Below, one piece after another: positions 53,425-62,639 of a DNA stretch of 64,000 nucleotides (position 1 is the first letter of the stretch; each line of letters opens with the position of its first letter). The notes under the pieces are model-generated. The model had not been told where the DNA came from, ran no database searches, and saw only the letters and a list, made by a program, of their open reading frames with translations. Position numbers and translations under genes: made by a program. The stretch is from CALFCE01 sp964411665 (lineage in GTDB: Bacteria; Pseudomonadota; Gammaproteobacteria; Granulosicoccales; Granulosicoccaceae): the NCBI GenBank assembly GCA_964411665.1, contig CAYPMR010000002.1, forward strand, positions 81,964 to 145,963, in the 5' to 3' direction.

Positions 53425-56028
53425 ATGCGGATGGATAAGTTAACGTCCAGGTTCCAGTTAGCCTTGCAGGATGCACAGTCTTTGGCGCTTGGTATGGATC
53501 ATCAATTTATTGAGCCTGAACACCTGGCCGTCGCTATGCTCGATCAGGATGGCACTAGCGTGCGTCCATTGTTATCCAAAGCCGGTGTCAATATAAATGG
53601 TTTGCGTTCCGCGCTCGGCAAGTCTCTCGATCAATTGGCACGTGTTGAAGGCAACGCTGGCGAATTACACATCGCTAATGGCTTAACCCGTCTTTTAAAT
53701 TTGACAGATAAACGCGCGCAAAACAGAGGCGATAAATACATATCAAGCGAGCTCTTCATACTGGCAGCACTTGATGACAAAAAAAATACACTGGCTCAAT
53801 TGCTGATAGAGCATGGCGGTAATCTCAAGGCTGTTGAAAAGGCTGTGCAGGAAGTGCACGGTGATCAAAGTGTCGATGATCAAAATGCTGAAGACACTAG
53901 ACAGGCTCTGGAGAAATACACCATTGATCTGACCGAGCGTGCTGAACAGGGGAAGATAGATCCAGTTATCGGGCGCGATGATGAAATTCGCCGAGCAGTA
54001 CAAGTACTGCAACGCCGCACCAAAAACAATCCTGTTTTTATCGGTGAACCCGGTGTAGGTAAAACAGCATTGGTTGAAGGCCTTGCACAACGGATAGTTG
54101 ATGGTGAGGTATCTGACGGCATTAAGGGCAAGCGTGTACTGTCGCTCGATATGGGGGCGCTGATCGCTGGTGCGAAGTTTCGTGGTGAATTTGAGGAACG
54201 CCTCAAGGCTGTGCTTAACGATCTTTCAAAGCAGGAAGGTCAGGTCATTTTGTTCATTGATGAGATTCACACGATGGTCGGTGCAGGTGCGGCAGAAGGT
54301 GCCATGGACGCCGGCAATATGTTAAAGCCAGCACTTGCCAGAGGGGAGCTGCATTGCATCGGCGCAACCACACTGGATGAATACCGGCAATATGTTGAGA
54401 AAGATGCGGCTCTTGAGCGCCGCTTTCAAAAAATTCTGGTTGATGAGCCAACAGTCGAGCACACCATCGCAATCCTGCGTGGTCTGAAAGAGCGCTATGA
54501 AGTGCATCACGGGGTAGAAATAACAGATCCTGCCATCGTGGCCGCAGCCACTTTGTCTCATCGTTATATTGCGGATAGACAATTGCCGGACAAGGCCATC
54601 GATCTGATCGATGAAGCGGGTTCGCATATTCGCATGGAGATCGATTCAAAGCCTGAAGAGCTGGATCGCCTGGATAGACGCATCATTCAGTTAAAGATAG
54701 AACGCGAAGCACTCGCCAAGGAAACTGATGCTGCCTCTGTGCAACGCCTTGAAGCGCTGGATGAACAACTATCAGAGCTTGAAAAAGAATACGCTGATTT
54801 AAATGAAATATGGACAGCTGAAAAAGCTGCGGTACAGGGTTCCAGTCATATCAAGGAAGAGCTTGAACGTGTGCGCCAGGAATTTGAAACTGCCAAACGT
54901 GCGGGTGACCTTGCGCGCATGTCCGAGCTGCAATACGGCAGTATTCCCGAGCTTGAAAAGCAATTGGCTGAAACCAGTGAAAAGGCTGATATGTCCGAGA
55001 TGAAGCTGTTGCGTTACAACGTCACAGCTGACGAAATTGCTGACGTTGTGTCCAAGTGGACAGGCATACCGGTTAGCAAAATGCTTGAAGGTGAGAAAGA
55101 AAAGCTGCTACGGATGGAAGAAGAACTATCTCAACATGTGATCGGGCAGAGCGAAGCAGTAGAGGCTGTGTCAGATGCGATTAGACGCTCACGTGCAGGT
55201 CTTTCGGATCCGAACAGACCTATCGGGTCTTTCCTGTTTCTTGGTCCTACGGGTGTCGGCAAGACAGAGTTGACCAAAACACTGGCAGATTTTCTATTCG
55301 ATGATCGTGAGGCCATGGTGCGTGTCGATATGTCAGAATTTATGGAGAAACACTCCGTCGCCCGTTTGATAGGTGCGCCGCCAGGCTATGTGGGTTATGA
55401 AGAGGGTGGCTATTTAACCGAAGCTATCAGACGTCGACCGTACTCTGTGATTCTTTTGGATGAAGTCGAGAAAGCGCATGGCGATGTGTTCAATATTTTG
55501 TTGCAGGTGCTCGATGATGGTCGACTAACTGATGGGCAAGGACGAACGGTTGATTTTCGCAACGCGGTCATTGTTATGACGTCCAACCTCGGTAGTCATG
55601 TGATTCAGGAATTGTCAGGTCAGGATAATTATTCAAAGATGAAAGAGGCTGTCATGGAAATTGTCAGTCAGCATTTTAGACCTGAATTTGTAAATCGAAT
55701 CGATGAACCAGTCGTCTTCAGACCATTGTCACGAGACAATATTCGAAAGATATGCGCAATACAGGTTAATCAACTGGCCAAGCGCTTGAACAGCCGTGGG
55801 CTATCGCTGGACATAACTGATGCTGCCCTGGATAAAATCGGTGATGCGGGTTTTGATCCTGTCTATGGAGCGCGACCATTAAAGCGGGCTATACAGGAAC
55901 TACTGGGAAATCCATTGGCTGAGAATATTCTGCGTGGTGATTACGTGGTGAATACAATCATTCACGTTGATCTGTCAGCGGATGAACTGGTTTTCAGTAA
56001 GCGTGAGCCGCAAGAGCAGGTAGCTTGA
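53425..56028 (+). CDS. clpB: Disaggregase ClpB
   Basis: A Hsp100 chaperone of 867 residues that works with DnaK to resolubilise aggregates. Order: N domain (MRMDKLTSRFQLALQDAQSLA), first AAA+ with GEPGVGKTALVEG and VILFIDEIHTMVGAGAAEG, the coiled-coil M domain (about 410-525), and second AAA+ with GPTGVGKTELTKTL and GYVGYEEGG pore loop. The C-terminal D2 small domain closes it. The start has GGAG nearby and matches homologues exactly. Confidence 0.97.
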   Translation: MRMDKLTSRFQLALQDAQSLALGMDHQFIEPEHLAVAMLDQDGTSVRPLLSKAGVNINGLRSALGKSLDQLARVEGNAGELHIANGLTRLLNLTDKRAQNRGDKYISSELFILAALDDKKNTLAQLLIEHGGNLKAVEKAVQEVHGDQSVDDQNAEDTRQALEKYTIDLTERAEQGKIDPVIGRDDEIRRAVQVLQRRTKNNPVFIGEPGVGKTALVEGLAQRIVDGEVSDGIKGKRVLSLDMGALIAGAKFRGEFEERLKAVLNDLSKQEGQVILFIDEIHTMVGAGAAEGAMDAGNMLKPALARGELHCIGATTLDEYRQYVEKDAALERRFQKILVDEPTVEHTIAILRGLKERYEVHHGVEITDPAIVAAATLSHRYIADRQLPDKAIDLIDEAGSHIRMEIDSKPEELDRLDRRIIQLKIEREALAKETDAASVQRLEALDEQLSELEKEYADLNEIWTAEKAAVQGSSHIKEELERVRQEFETAKRAGDLARMSELQYGSIPELEKQLAETSEKADMSEMKLLRYNVTADEIADVVSKWTGIPVSKMLEGEKEKLLRMEEELSQHVIGQSEAVEAVSDAIRRSRAGLSDPNRPIGSFLFLGPTGVGKTELTKTLADFLFDDREAMVRVDMSEFMEKHSVARLIGAPPGYVGYEEGGYLTEAIRRRPYSVILLDEVEKAHGDVFNILLQVLDDGRLTDGQGRTVDFRNAVIVMTSNLGSHVIQELSGQDNYSKMKEAVMEIVSQHFRPEFVNRIDEPVVFRPLSRDNIRKICAIQVNQLAKRLNSRGLSLDITDAALDKIGDAGFDPVYGARPLKRAIQELLGNPLAENILRGDYVVNTIIHVDLSADELVFSKREPQEQVA

Positions 56029-56108
56029 GGCAGACCAACTTTGCTGGAAAAGAATTTCTGATAAAAGACTGCGGTTAGAAATTGCAGTTAAAGATACCGC
56101 CTGCCAGC

Positions 56109-56132
56109 TTAAGCGGCTTGTTAAGCGGCTTG
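56109..56132. repeat. 12-bp tandem duplication at the end of the PP2C gene
   Basis: TTAAGCGGCTTG occurs twice (56109-56120 and 56121-56132). On the coding strand it duplicates the last codons Gln-Ala-Ala and the stop, so a second in-frame copy of the tail plus stop follows the first. Confidence 0.9.
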
Positions 56133-56858
56133 TGCAACGATAGCAGTCACGTTGTCAGTGCCGCCTCTGGCAAGAGCTTGTGTTACCAGATCGCGTAGTG
56201 CTTGTTGCGGTGTGGGTGCTGACAGGCGTGCTTTAACTTCATCAACCTTGACGTCCTTGAAAAGACCGTCACTACACAGCAGGAATCTGTCACCGGGAAG
56301 TACCGGCGATTCCAGCACCTCAACATTCAGTCGTTCGTGTACACCGACAGCGCGGGTGATAACATTTGAAGACGGATGGTTCTCTGCCTCTTCAGCTGTA
56401 ATTTCACCCATATTGCACAATTCCTGAACCAGGCTGTGATCTTCGGTAATTTGCTCAAGCTCGCCAGCCCTTAATCGATAGATACGGCTATCACCAGCCC
56501 ACAAAAAGTAACTCATTGAATCCTGTGTCATCAAAATAGCTACTGTGCTGCCAACGACATCACCTTGAGCTTTGGCTCTGCAAACCTTGTTTGCGTTATA
56601 CAGACGACGCTGGAGATCTTTGATGGATGCCTCCGGGGTCGGGCCTGTTTCGAAATCGACCAGGTGTTCGATGATGCACTGGCTGGCAAAATCACCTCGA
56701 CTGTGCCCACCCATCCCATCTGCCACTACCCACAGACCATTCTCACGCGCATCCATGAAGGAATCTTCATTAGCACGACGCATATGGCCGACATCGCTTG
56801 CTGCACAGGAAGTCCACTGCAGGCTGGTGTCGCGGGAGATTTCAACCGGTATGTTCAT
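56121..56858 (-). CDS. PP2C-type serine/threonine phosphatase
   Basis: About 245 residues from the chosen ATG. PPM-family metal-binding motifs are all present: VGHMRRANEDSF, VADGMGGHSRGDFAS, DSRIYRLRAGELEQIT, LCSDGLFKDV and GGTDNVTAIV. It resembles the bacterial Stp/PppA phosphatases that reverse Hanks-kinase phosphorylation. No kinase or type VI secretion gene is nearby, so its partner is unknown. The longest frame adds 25 N-terminal residues with no family similarity. Confidence 0.92.
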   Translation of the reverse strand: MNIPVEISRDTSLQWTSCAASDVGHMRRANEDSFMDARENGLWVVADGMGGHSRGDFASQCIIEHLVDFETGPTPEASIKDLQRRLYNANKVCRAKAQGDVVGSTVAILMTQDSMSYFLWAGDSRIYRLRAGELEQITEDHSLVQELCNMGEITAEEAENHPSSNVITRAVGVHERLNVEVLESPVLPGDRFLLCSDGLFKDVKVDEVKARLSAPTPQQALRDLVTQALARGGTDNVTAIVAQAA

Positions 56859-57101
56859 ACGGGATAGAGTGCAAGAATCGTGTCGTCTTTGTGGTTCCGT
56901 CAGGAATGCTGCCCGCCAGCCGATTATAAGCACAAATCCAACAGCCTCTGGTAGTAGCCCCGGCTCCTGGCCTCTACACAGTCTGACCCGTGGCCCAATT
57001 GTGCTTGATTAGCATGGGAGTTTGAACTCACTCATCCGCAAAGTGCTGAATTTGCTACACTTTGGCGTTCGATAATCTTCTTGGCTTAGTGTTTCTAATT
57101 T

Positions 57102-58535
57102 ATGACTGTTCGTACACGATTTGCTCCGAGTCCGACCGGGTATCTTCACATTGGTGGTGCCAGAACGGCTCTTTTTTGCTGGCTTTATGCCAGACGGCAT
57201 CAGGGCCAGTTTATTCTGCGGGTTGAGGACACGGACAGAGAGCGATCGACCGATGAATCCGTGCAGGCGATTCTCGATGGTATGCAATGGCTGGGACTGG
57301 ATGCTGACGAAGGGCCTTTCTACCAAACGCAGCGTTTCGATCGCTACAAGGAAGTAGTAGAAAAACTGCTTGCTCAAGGTGATGCTTACTATTGCTACTG
57401 CTCGCCAGAGGAATTGCAACAGATGCGTGACGAGGCAATGCAGCGAAAAGAGAAACCTCGCTACAACGGCTATTGGCGTGATCGGGATGATGCGCCACCA
57501 GCAGGGGTTAAACCTGTGGTGCGTTTTCGCAACCCGCTTGACGGTAGTGTAGTCATCGAGGATATGGTCAAAGGCCGGATTGAAATATCCAATGCCGAAC
57601 TTGATGACTTGGTGATTATGCGCTCAGACGGCACACCCACCTACAATCTGACAGTCGTGGTGGATGATTTCGACATGAACATCACGCACGTGATCCGTGG
57701 TGATGATCATATCAACAATACGCCACGGCAAATAAACATACTTAAAGCGCTGGGGGCTTCACTACCTGCCTATGCGCATCTACCGATGATTCTCGGTGAA
57801 GATAAAAAACGGCTGTCCAAACGTCATGGTGCTGTCAGTGTATTGCAATATAAAGAAGACGGTTATCTGCCGCAGGGCCTGCTGAACTATTTAGTACGCC
57901 TCGGCTGGTCGCATGAAGATCAGGAAATTTTCTCCCTTGATGAGATGGTTGAGTTGTTTTCACTGGAGGCTGTTAATAAATCTGGCTCGGTGTTTAACAG
58001 CGAGAAGCTTGACTGGGTTAATCAGCAACATTTTTTGAGCTTGCCGGCTGATGAATTGGGTAAAGCTTTCGAAGCTTATATTGTTGATAAAAATTGTCCG
58101 ATTGATGCTTATAGCGCTGTAGAGCCTTCAAACGATCAATGCGTGGCTGTGGCTGAGCTACAGAAAGATCGTTGCAGCACGCTTAAGCAAATGGCTGAAG
58201 AGAGTGTTTATTTCTTTTTTCAACCTGAAAATTACGATCCAAAAGCTGCGGCAAAGCAATTGACGGATAAATCTGCCGAGCCACTGCAGCTTATTGGCAA
58301 CAAACTGGCAGCACTGGGTGAATCCGGCCAATGGCAGCCTGACAAAATAGATGTTGCAATCAAGGCCACAGTTGAAGAATTGGGTATTGGTTTTGGAAAA
58401 TTAGGCCTGCCGCTACGGGTTGCACTAACCGGCAATACCAAGTCTCCGTCACTGGAACAAACCGTATTTTTGATTGGGCAGGCAAGTGTTGCAAGGCGAC
58501 TAGCTAAAGCGCTGGATTTTATTGCTGCTAGTTAG
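57102..58535 (+). CDS. gltX: Glutamyl-tRNA synthetase
   Basis: A class I synthetase of 477 residues. The HIGH motif is in PSPTGYLHIGGARTALF and the KMSKS equivalent is KRLSKRHG. Between them are FILRVEDTDRERS and the tRNA-acceptor domain. The C-terminal helical anticodon-binding domain closes it. The length fits the discriminating or non-discriminating GluRS of gammaproteobacteria. Confidence 0.97.
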   Translation: MTVRTRFAPSPTGYLHIGGARTALFCWLYARRHQGQFILRVEDTDRERSTDESVQAILDGMQWLGLDADEGPFYQTQRFDRYKEVVEKLLAQGDAYYCYCSPEELQQMRDEAMQRKEKPRYNGYWRDRDDAPPAGVKPVVRFRNPLDGSVVIEDMVKGRIEISNAELDDLVIMRSDGTPTYNLTVVVDDFDMNITHVIRGDDHINNTPRQINILKALGASLPAYAHLPMILGEDKKRLSKRHGAVSVLQYKEDGYLPQGLLNYLVRLGWSHEDQEIFSLDEMVELFSLEAVNKSGSVFNSEKLDWVNQQHFLSLPADELGKAFEAYIVDKNCPIDAYSAVEPSNDQCVAVAELQKDRCSTLKQMAEESVYFFFQPENYDPKAAAKQLTDKSAEPLQLIGNKLAALGESGQWQPDKIDVAIKATVEELGIGFGKLGLPLRVALTGNTKSPSLEQTVFLIGQASVARRLAKALDFIAAS

Positions 58536-58723
58536 AATGTAGAAATCTGTAATTACGTTACTGAAACTATCAGATAAAGTCAGCAGTTCTTTAAATCAGA
58601 TCTGAACGTACTGTATGAGTGCGTTTAAAAACAGAGATGGCATCAGTAGTGAGTGATTTTTCAGTAGTGTGCTTGCATGAAATATTACTTACCAGTCATC
58701 CCACAAAATAATCAATATGGGTT

Positions 58724-59257
58724 CTACCACATTAAATCATCCGGCACCTGATAGTCAGCATATTCATCGTCAACCGCATCTGTGTCAGTGCGTGTGTTCT
58801 GCAGTATGATGACACTTTCATCCCTTTCGTTGATTTTTTCTGCCACCTGTCTTGGCACTATGTCGTAGTTGTTGCCGATTTTAGCTATGGTGAGCTTGCC
58901 GCTGATTAATTCATCGCGATGGGTATTGGTAACCATCAGTGTTTTTATAGCAGATTCATCAGTGAACGAGAATTCGATTTCTCCTCGCTCAGTTATACGA
59001 TTTAGATTGATTAGCTCCTGAATTTGTGCCTGAATAGCTTTTTCATCTGCTTGTTGTTGCTTTATACGATTTAGCTCGCGATCGTGTTCAGCTTTCTCTT
59101 GCTGTGCTTTCTTTGCAAGCGCGGTTGATTCATCCTCAATATGAACACCAGTCGCCTTGAGCTTCTGTTTGTTGTGTTGAGCCTTTTTTGCCTTGACGGC
59201 TTGCTTTTTATTTGCAAGGCCAGCTTTCAGTAATTGATCCTGAATCGAATTTCCCAC
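58724..59257 (-). CDS. DUF2058 family protein (YaiL-like)
   Basis: A 177-residue protein with the DUF2058 pattern. It has N-terminal MGNSIQDQLLKAGLANKKQAVKAKK, a long charged Lys/Gln/Glu coiled-coil (residues 15-75), and a small C-terminal domain (LNRITERGEIEFSFTDESAIKTL, then QVAEKINERDESVIILQN). E. coli YaiL belongs to this family; function unknown. It is 53 bases downstream of the ABC-like gene on the same strand, possibly co-transcribed. Confidence 0.88.
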   Translation of the reverse strand: MGNSIQDQLLKAGLANKKQAVKAKKAQHNKQKLKATGVHIEDESTALAKKAQQEKAEHDRELNRIKQQQADEKAIQAQIQELINLNRITERGEIEFSFTDESAIKTLMVTNTHRDELISGKLTIAKIGNNYDIVPRQVAEKINERDESVIILQNTRTDTDAVDDEYADYQVPDDLMW

Positions 59258-59309
59258 GGATATAGTCCTTTTGATTTACAGATAATAGTCTCGCAGAGTT
59301 ATAACGATT

Positions 59310-62300
59310 TCAAGCCTGATCGTTATCCCTTTCATATTTAAAATCTGAGAAGTCCACGCCTCTGTCGATGGCATAGCTTTGCATAAGCTGAGATCGGGTT
59401 GCCGCACCGGCCAGATGACCGGCTACAGTTCGCAGGAGATTCGCTGCGACTGTTGCATCGTGTTCGATTACCGAGATTAGCTCTGTTTTGCCGAGTCGCA
59501 GGAATGTGCAATCCTCGACGGCTACCAGATCGAACAGGCGAGACGTATTCTGGATGACTGACAAATCACCGACCAATCGTCCGGGAGAGACTTCGGTTAT
59601 TAGTCGTTGTTCTGCGTTACTTTCCTCAGGTTGCCAGTACAGGCCAGCCAGACCCTCGAAACAAAGATAAGCAGCATCCGCATCCTCTCCAGTCGTAAAT
59701 ACTGCCTGACCAGCTTCCGCTTTGTACCACTGCGCACCGAAAGCAAGTAAACGTTGTTGACTGCTACTTAAATCGGTAAATAGATCTGTTTTCGCGATGA
59801 CATCAAGTTTGCGATCAAGATCCTGACGATTTTGTGGGCTTGTGGATTGTGCTTGTTCCGGACCTTGATCGATTTGGCCATCAACGATCTCGACATACAG
59901 ATCGTAGGTTTCCGGACGTTTGATTTCTTTCTCAATAAATATTTTAGTGGTCTCGGGAAGCAGGGTGCTAATCCGGTTTCTCATCAGTTCGCGTTCATCA
60001 GCGTCGTGACTGGCGAGCGCATTGCCAAGAATAAGAATATCCGGTTTCTTGATACCAGCACGACTAAATGCCACTCGCTCTCTAAAAACGGTTGGTAAGT
60101 TGTCGCCCCCTCTTGATGTCTCCAGATCATAAATGGATTGTGCTGCCAGGCGACGGAGTCCATGTTGGCCGAGTACATCAACGACAATATCTTCCACCAT
60201 TTGTTCGCGCGCTCCAGCCATACTTGATATGCGACCGAATATTGCATTACCCAATAAACTCATCGCCGGGTAGTAACGCTGGGGGTCGATAGTTTCGAAC
60301 AGACCATTCATTGCTTGCACCATGTCGGCAGCATTGTTTTTACGAATCTTCAACAAGCGCTGTTTGAAATCGTCGCTGAAGGCAGGTCCAAATTGTTCTG
60401 CTGAAAACGCAAACGGCACTGTGAGTATCAGTGCATAGTCTTCAGATGGGAGTCCGGCATCACCTACCTCTCGTCGCTTTGCGACAATCCCACCGAGGCG
60501 TTGATAGAGTGCATCATCCATATTCAAGCGTCTGAACAGAGGGTGATCAGTGCCATCTTTGCCAAATGTAGCGGTCAAGCCTTCGATCAGAGCCGATCCC
60601 AGTTGCGCCAGTTCGCCTGCGATTCCCTTGTCACGCAGAATGCGCACGAAGTTACTATCCTGTGATAAAGACAACTGAGTGAGTACACGGGTAGGTAGTG
60701 CATAGAGAAGATTGCTACCTAAAGGCGACACCGGGTTAAATTTTTCGGGATGAAAACGATGCACCACATCATCAAGCCCTGCATCAATCAGACGTTTCTC
60801 AATTTCGGGACGAATCTTTACAACTGCACTGGACAACTCCGGGTGTCTATCGGCTTTAAGTCTTGCACCCAGGGCACGACGCACCATGAAATCATCAATA
60901 CCCATCGCCACAACCAACTGAAACCACCACTCACGAATAGCATCAGCTTCCTGTAATCCTGCCTTTGAAGCATCTACCCACTCTGCATCGTAGGAATCAG
61001 TGCTATTGCCACTTTTCGCTGCTTTACTCTCAAAGATTTCGACGTCAGTTGATTGCTCCAAGTCGGAATCGGTATCGACTATAGGTTCGTGTTTAAAAGG
61101 CAATAACAGATTTTCACCCAGAGTGCCTTCTAGAAGATGAGGGTTGGAATGGGCGTAACCTATACGACTGGCTAGCGTTGTTTGATGGAGACTGTTGAGC
61201 GCATGTCCTGCGATTGTAACTGTTCCGTGATTCGGAATGACTTCCCTGGTAAGCAGATCTGCAAATGCCAGCGAAGCTGTTTCGTTAGCGCTTTTGACAG
61301 CGACCCGTGCACCTTGAGGTATCGATAAGCTGATGTTTTCCAAAATTCTGCGACCGCCGGCATCCTCGACTGTTACATTTTTTATATCAATATCCCCTTT
61401 AAGACTGGTTACTGCTTTGTCCGTGTCCTCAAAAAGATTGTCGTTAGCCAGGGTTTTTGTTGCGAACTTTTCAGTCACGACTTCCCAGCGTAGTGCCATA
61501 TCCTGTGTCTGGTTGTAATAGGCTAAAAGCTCCCTCCAAGGCGAGGACAAATCTTTGTAGGCAGCAAGGGCTGCGACCAATGCGCCTACAGTGATTTGTC
61601 CCTGAATTGCCAGATAGCCGCCAACTGAGTAGAAAAAGAAAGGCGTCAGTTGGTTTATGAAGTTATTTAGAAACTTCATAAAGAACTTCTTTTGAAAAAT
61701 TTCGAAACGAATGTCAAACAAGTTGCCCAGACGTTTGGAAAAAAGCGCCATCCTGTAACGTAGACCGCCATTGATGCGGATGTCACTGGCTCCGGATGCG
61801 CTCTCGCCGATGTCAGAGGCCAGCTTGCGAACTTCGTGAATGCGATCTTTATTAAGCAAGTTGATCTGTCGTTGCAGCTTTGGAATTATCCATGCTTGCA
61901 ACGGAATGACGGCTACCGATGCGACCCCGAACCAGAAGCTTTGAGCGAACAAAAACGTCAGTATGGTGAGCATCTGTCCGGCTTGAAAGACCGGCTGAGC
62001 CAGGGCGTCACCCATAAGTCCACCCATTGGTTCTGCCTCTGAGGTCACCATGGAAACCAATTCGCCCTGACTGGTATGTCTAAAATACGAGCGTGGAAAT
62101 CGATGTATGCGAGTAAGTAGTTGATAGCGAAAGCGGCGCAACAGCCGTTCTGCCAGAACACCCTTCATAGTGTTGAGCCGCATTTTTAACAGACCGTTTG
62201 CCAGAACGGCGAGTAAAAATCCAACGCATAAAAGCAACAAAAACTGAACCTGGCTAAACGACATGCCGAGTAGCGAATACCCGTCATCTGAGCCATTAAT

Positions 62301-62435
62301 CGCATCGTTGATGATGCGTTTGGGCAGCTCAAGTGACAGATACAGAATCGGAAAAGTCAGCACTGTGATGATCAACAATGTGAACTGATCTTTTTTCGAA
62401 TATTTCCAGATAAACTGGAAAAGATTCTTCTCCAT
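59310..62435 (-). CDS. ABC-exporter-like protein with degenerate ATPase and C-terminal cNMP-binding domain
   Basis: 1041 residues. Residues 1-310 are a type I exporter membrane domain (six helices). Residues 345-445 and 770-855 resemble the two halves of an ABC ATPase, but the catalytic motifs are lost. The Walker A region reads VKSANETAS with Ala387 where Lys is needed. The signature is LPTVF instead of LSGGQ, Walker B ends Gly804-Asn805 instead of Asp-Glu, and the H-loop His is absent. A ~325-residue insertion lies between Q-loop and signature. Residues 880-1010 are a cyclic-nucleotide-binding fold (PGRLVGDLSVIQNTSRLFDL). Probably a non-hydrolysing membrane regulator or a specialised family; substrate unknown. 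Confidence 0.85.
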   Translation of the reverse strand: MEKNLFQFIWKYSKKDQFTLLIITVLTFPILYLSLELPKRIINDAINGSDDGYSLLGMSFSQVQFLLLLCVGFLLAVLANGLLKMRLNTMKGVLAERLLRRFRYQLLTRIHRFPRSYFRHTSQGELVSMVTSEAEPMGGLMGDALAQPVFQAGQMLTILTFLFAQSFWFGVASVAVIPLQAWIIPKLQRQINLLNKDRIHEVRKLASDIGESASGASDIRINGGLRYRMALFSKRLGNLFDIRFEIFQKKFFMKFLNNFINQLTPFFFYSVGGYLAIQGQITVGALVAALAAYKDLSSPWRELLAYYNQTQDMALRWEVVTEKFATKTLANDNLFEDTDKAVTSLKGDIDIKNVTVEDAGGRRILENISLSIPQGARVAVKSANETASLAFADLLTREVIPNHGTVTIAGHALNSLHQTTLASRIGYAHSNPHLLEGTLGENLLLPFKHEPIVDTDSDLEQSTDVEIFESKAAKSGNSTDSYDAEWVDASKAGLQEADAIREWWFQLVVAMGIDDFMVRRALGARLKADRHPELSSAVVKIRPEIEKRLIDAGLDDVVHRFHPEKFNPVSPLGSNLLYALPTRVLTQLSLSQDSNFVRILRDKGIAGELAQLGSALIEGLTATFGKDGTDHPLFRRLNMDDALYQRLGGIVAKRREVGDAGLPSEDYALILTVPFAFSAEQFGPAFSDDFKQRLLKIRKNNAADMVQAMNGLFETIDPQRYYPAMSLLGNAIFGRISSMAGAREQMVEDIVVDVLGQHGLRRLAAQSIYDLETSRGGDNLPTVFRERVAFSRAGIKKPDILILGNALASHDADERELMRNRISTLLPETTKIFIEKEIKRPETYDLYVEIVDGQIDQGPEQAQSTSPQNRQDLDRKLDVIAKTDLFTDLSSSQQRLLAFGAQWYKAEAGQAVFTTGEDADAAYLCFEGLAGLYWQPEESNAEQRLITEVSPGRLVGDLSVIQNTSRLFDLVAVEDCTFLRLGKTELISVIEHDATVAANLLRTVAGHLAGAATRSQLMQSYAIDRGVDFSDFKYERDNDQA

Positions 62436-62639
62436 TATTCGCTACCCCTATATGGCATGAATGGGTAAATATTATTTTAGGCCGCCTCTATCCTGTGTAC
62501 AGTGTGACAGGTGAAGTAGAGCCTATCCAGATGTTTTATACTGAGTCGCCGCTTGCTTAGCTTAAGCCGTACGCGGCATACTTGAGCCTGCATATTCGCG
62601 CTTGCGGATAGATCAAAAAATTAACCATCGGAAATCAGA

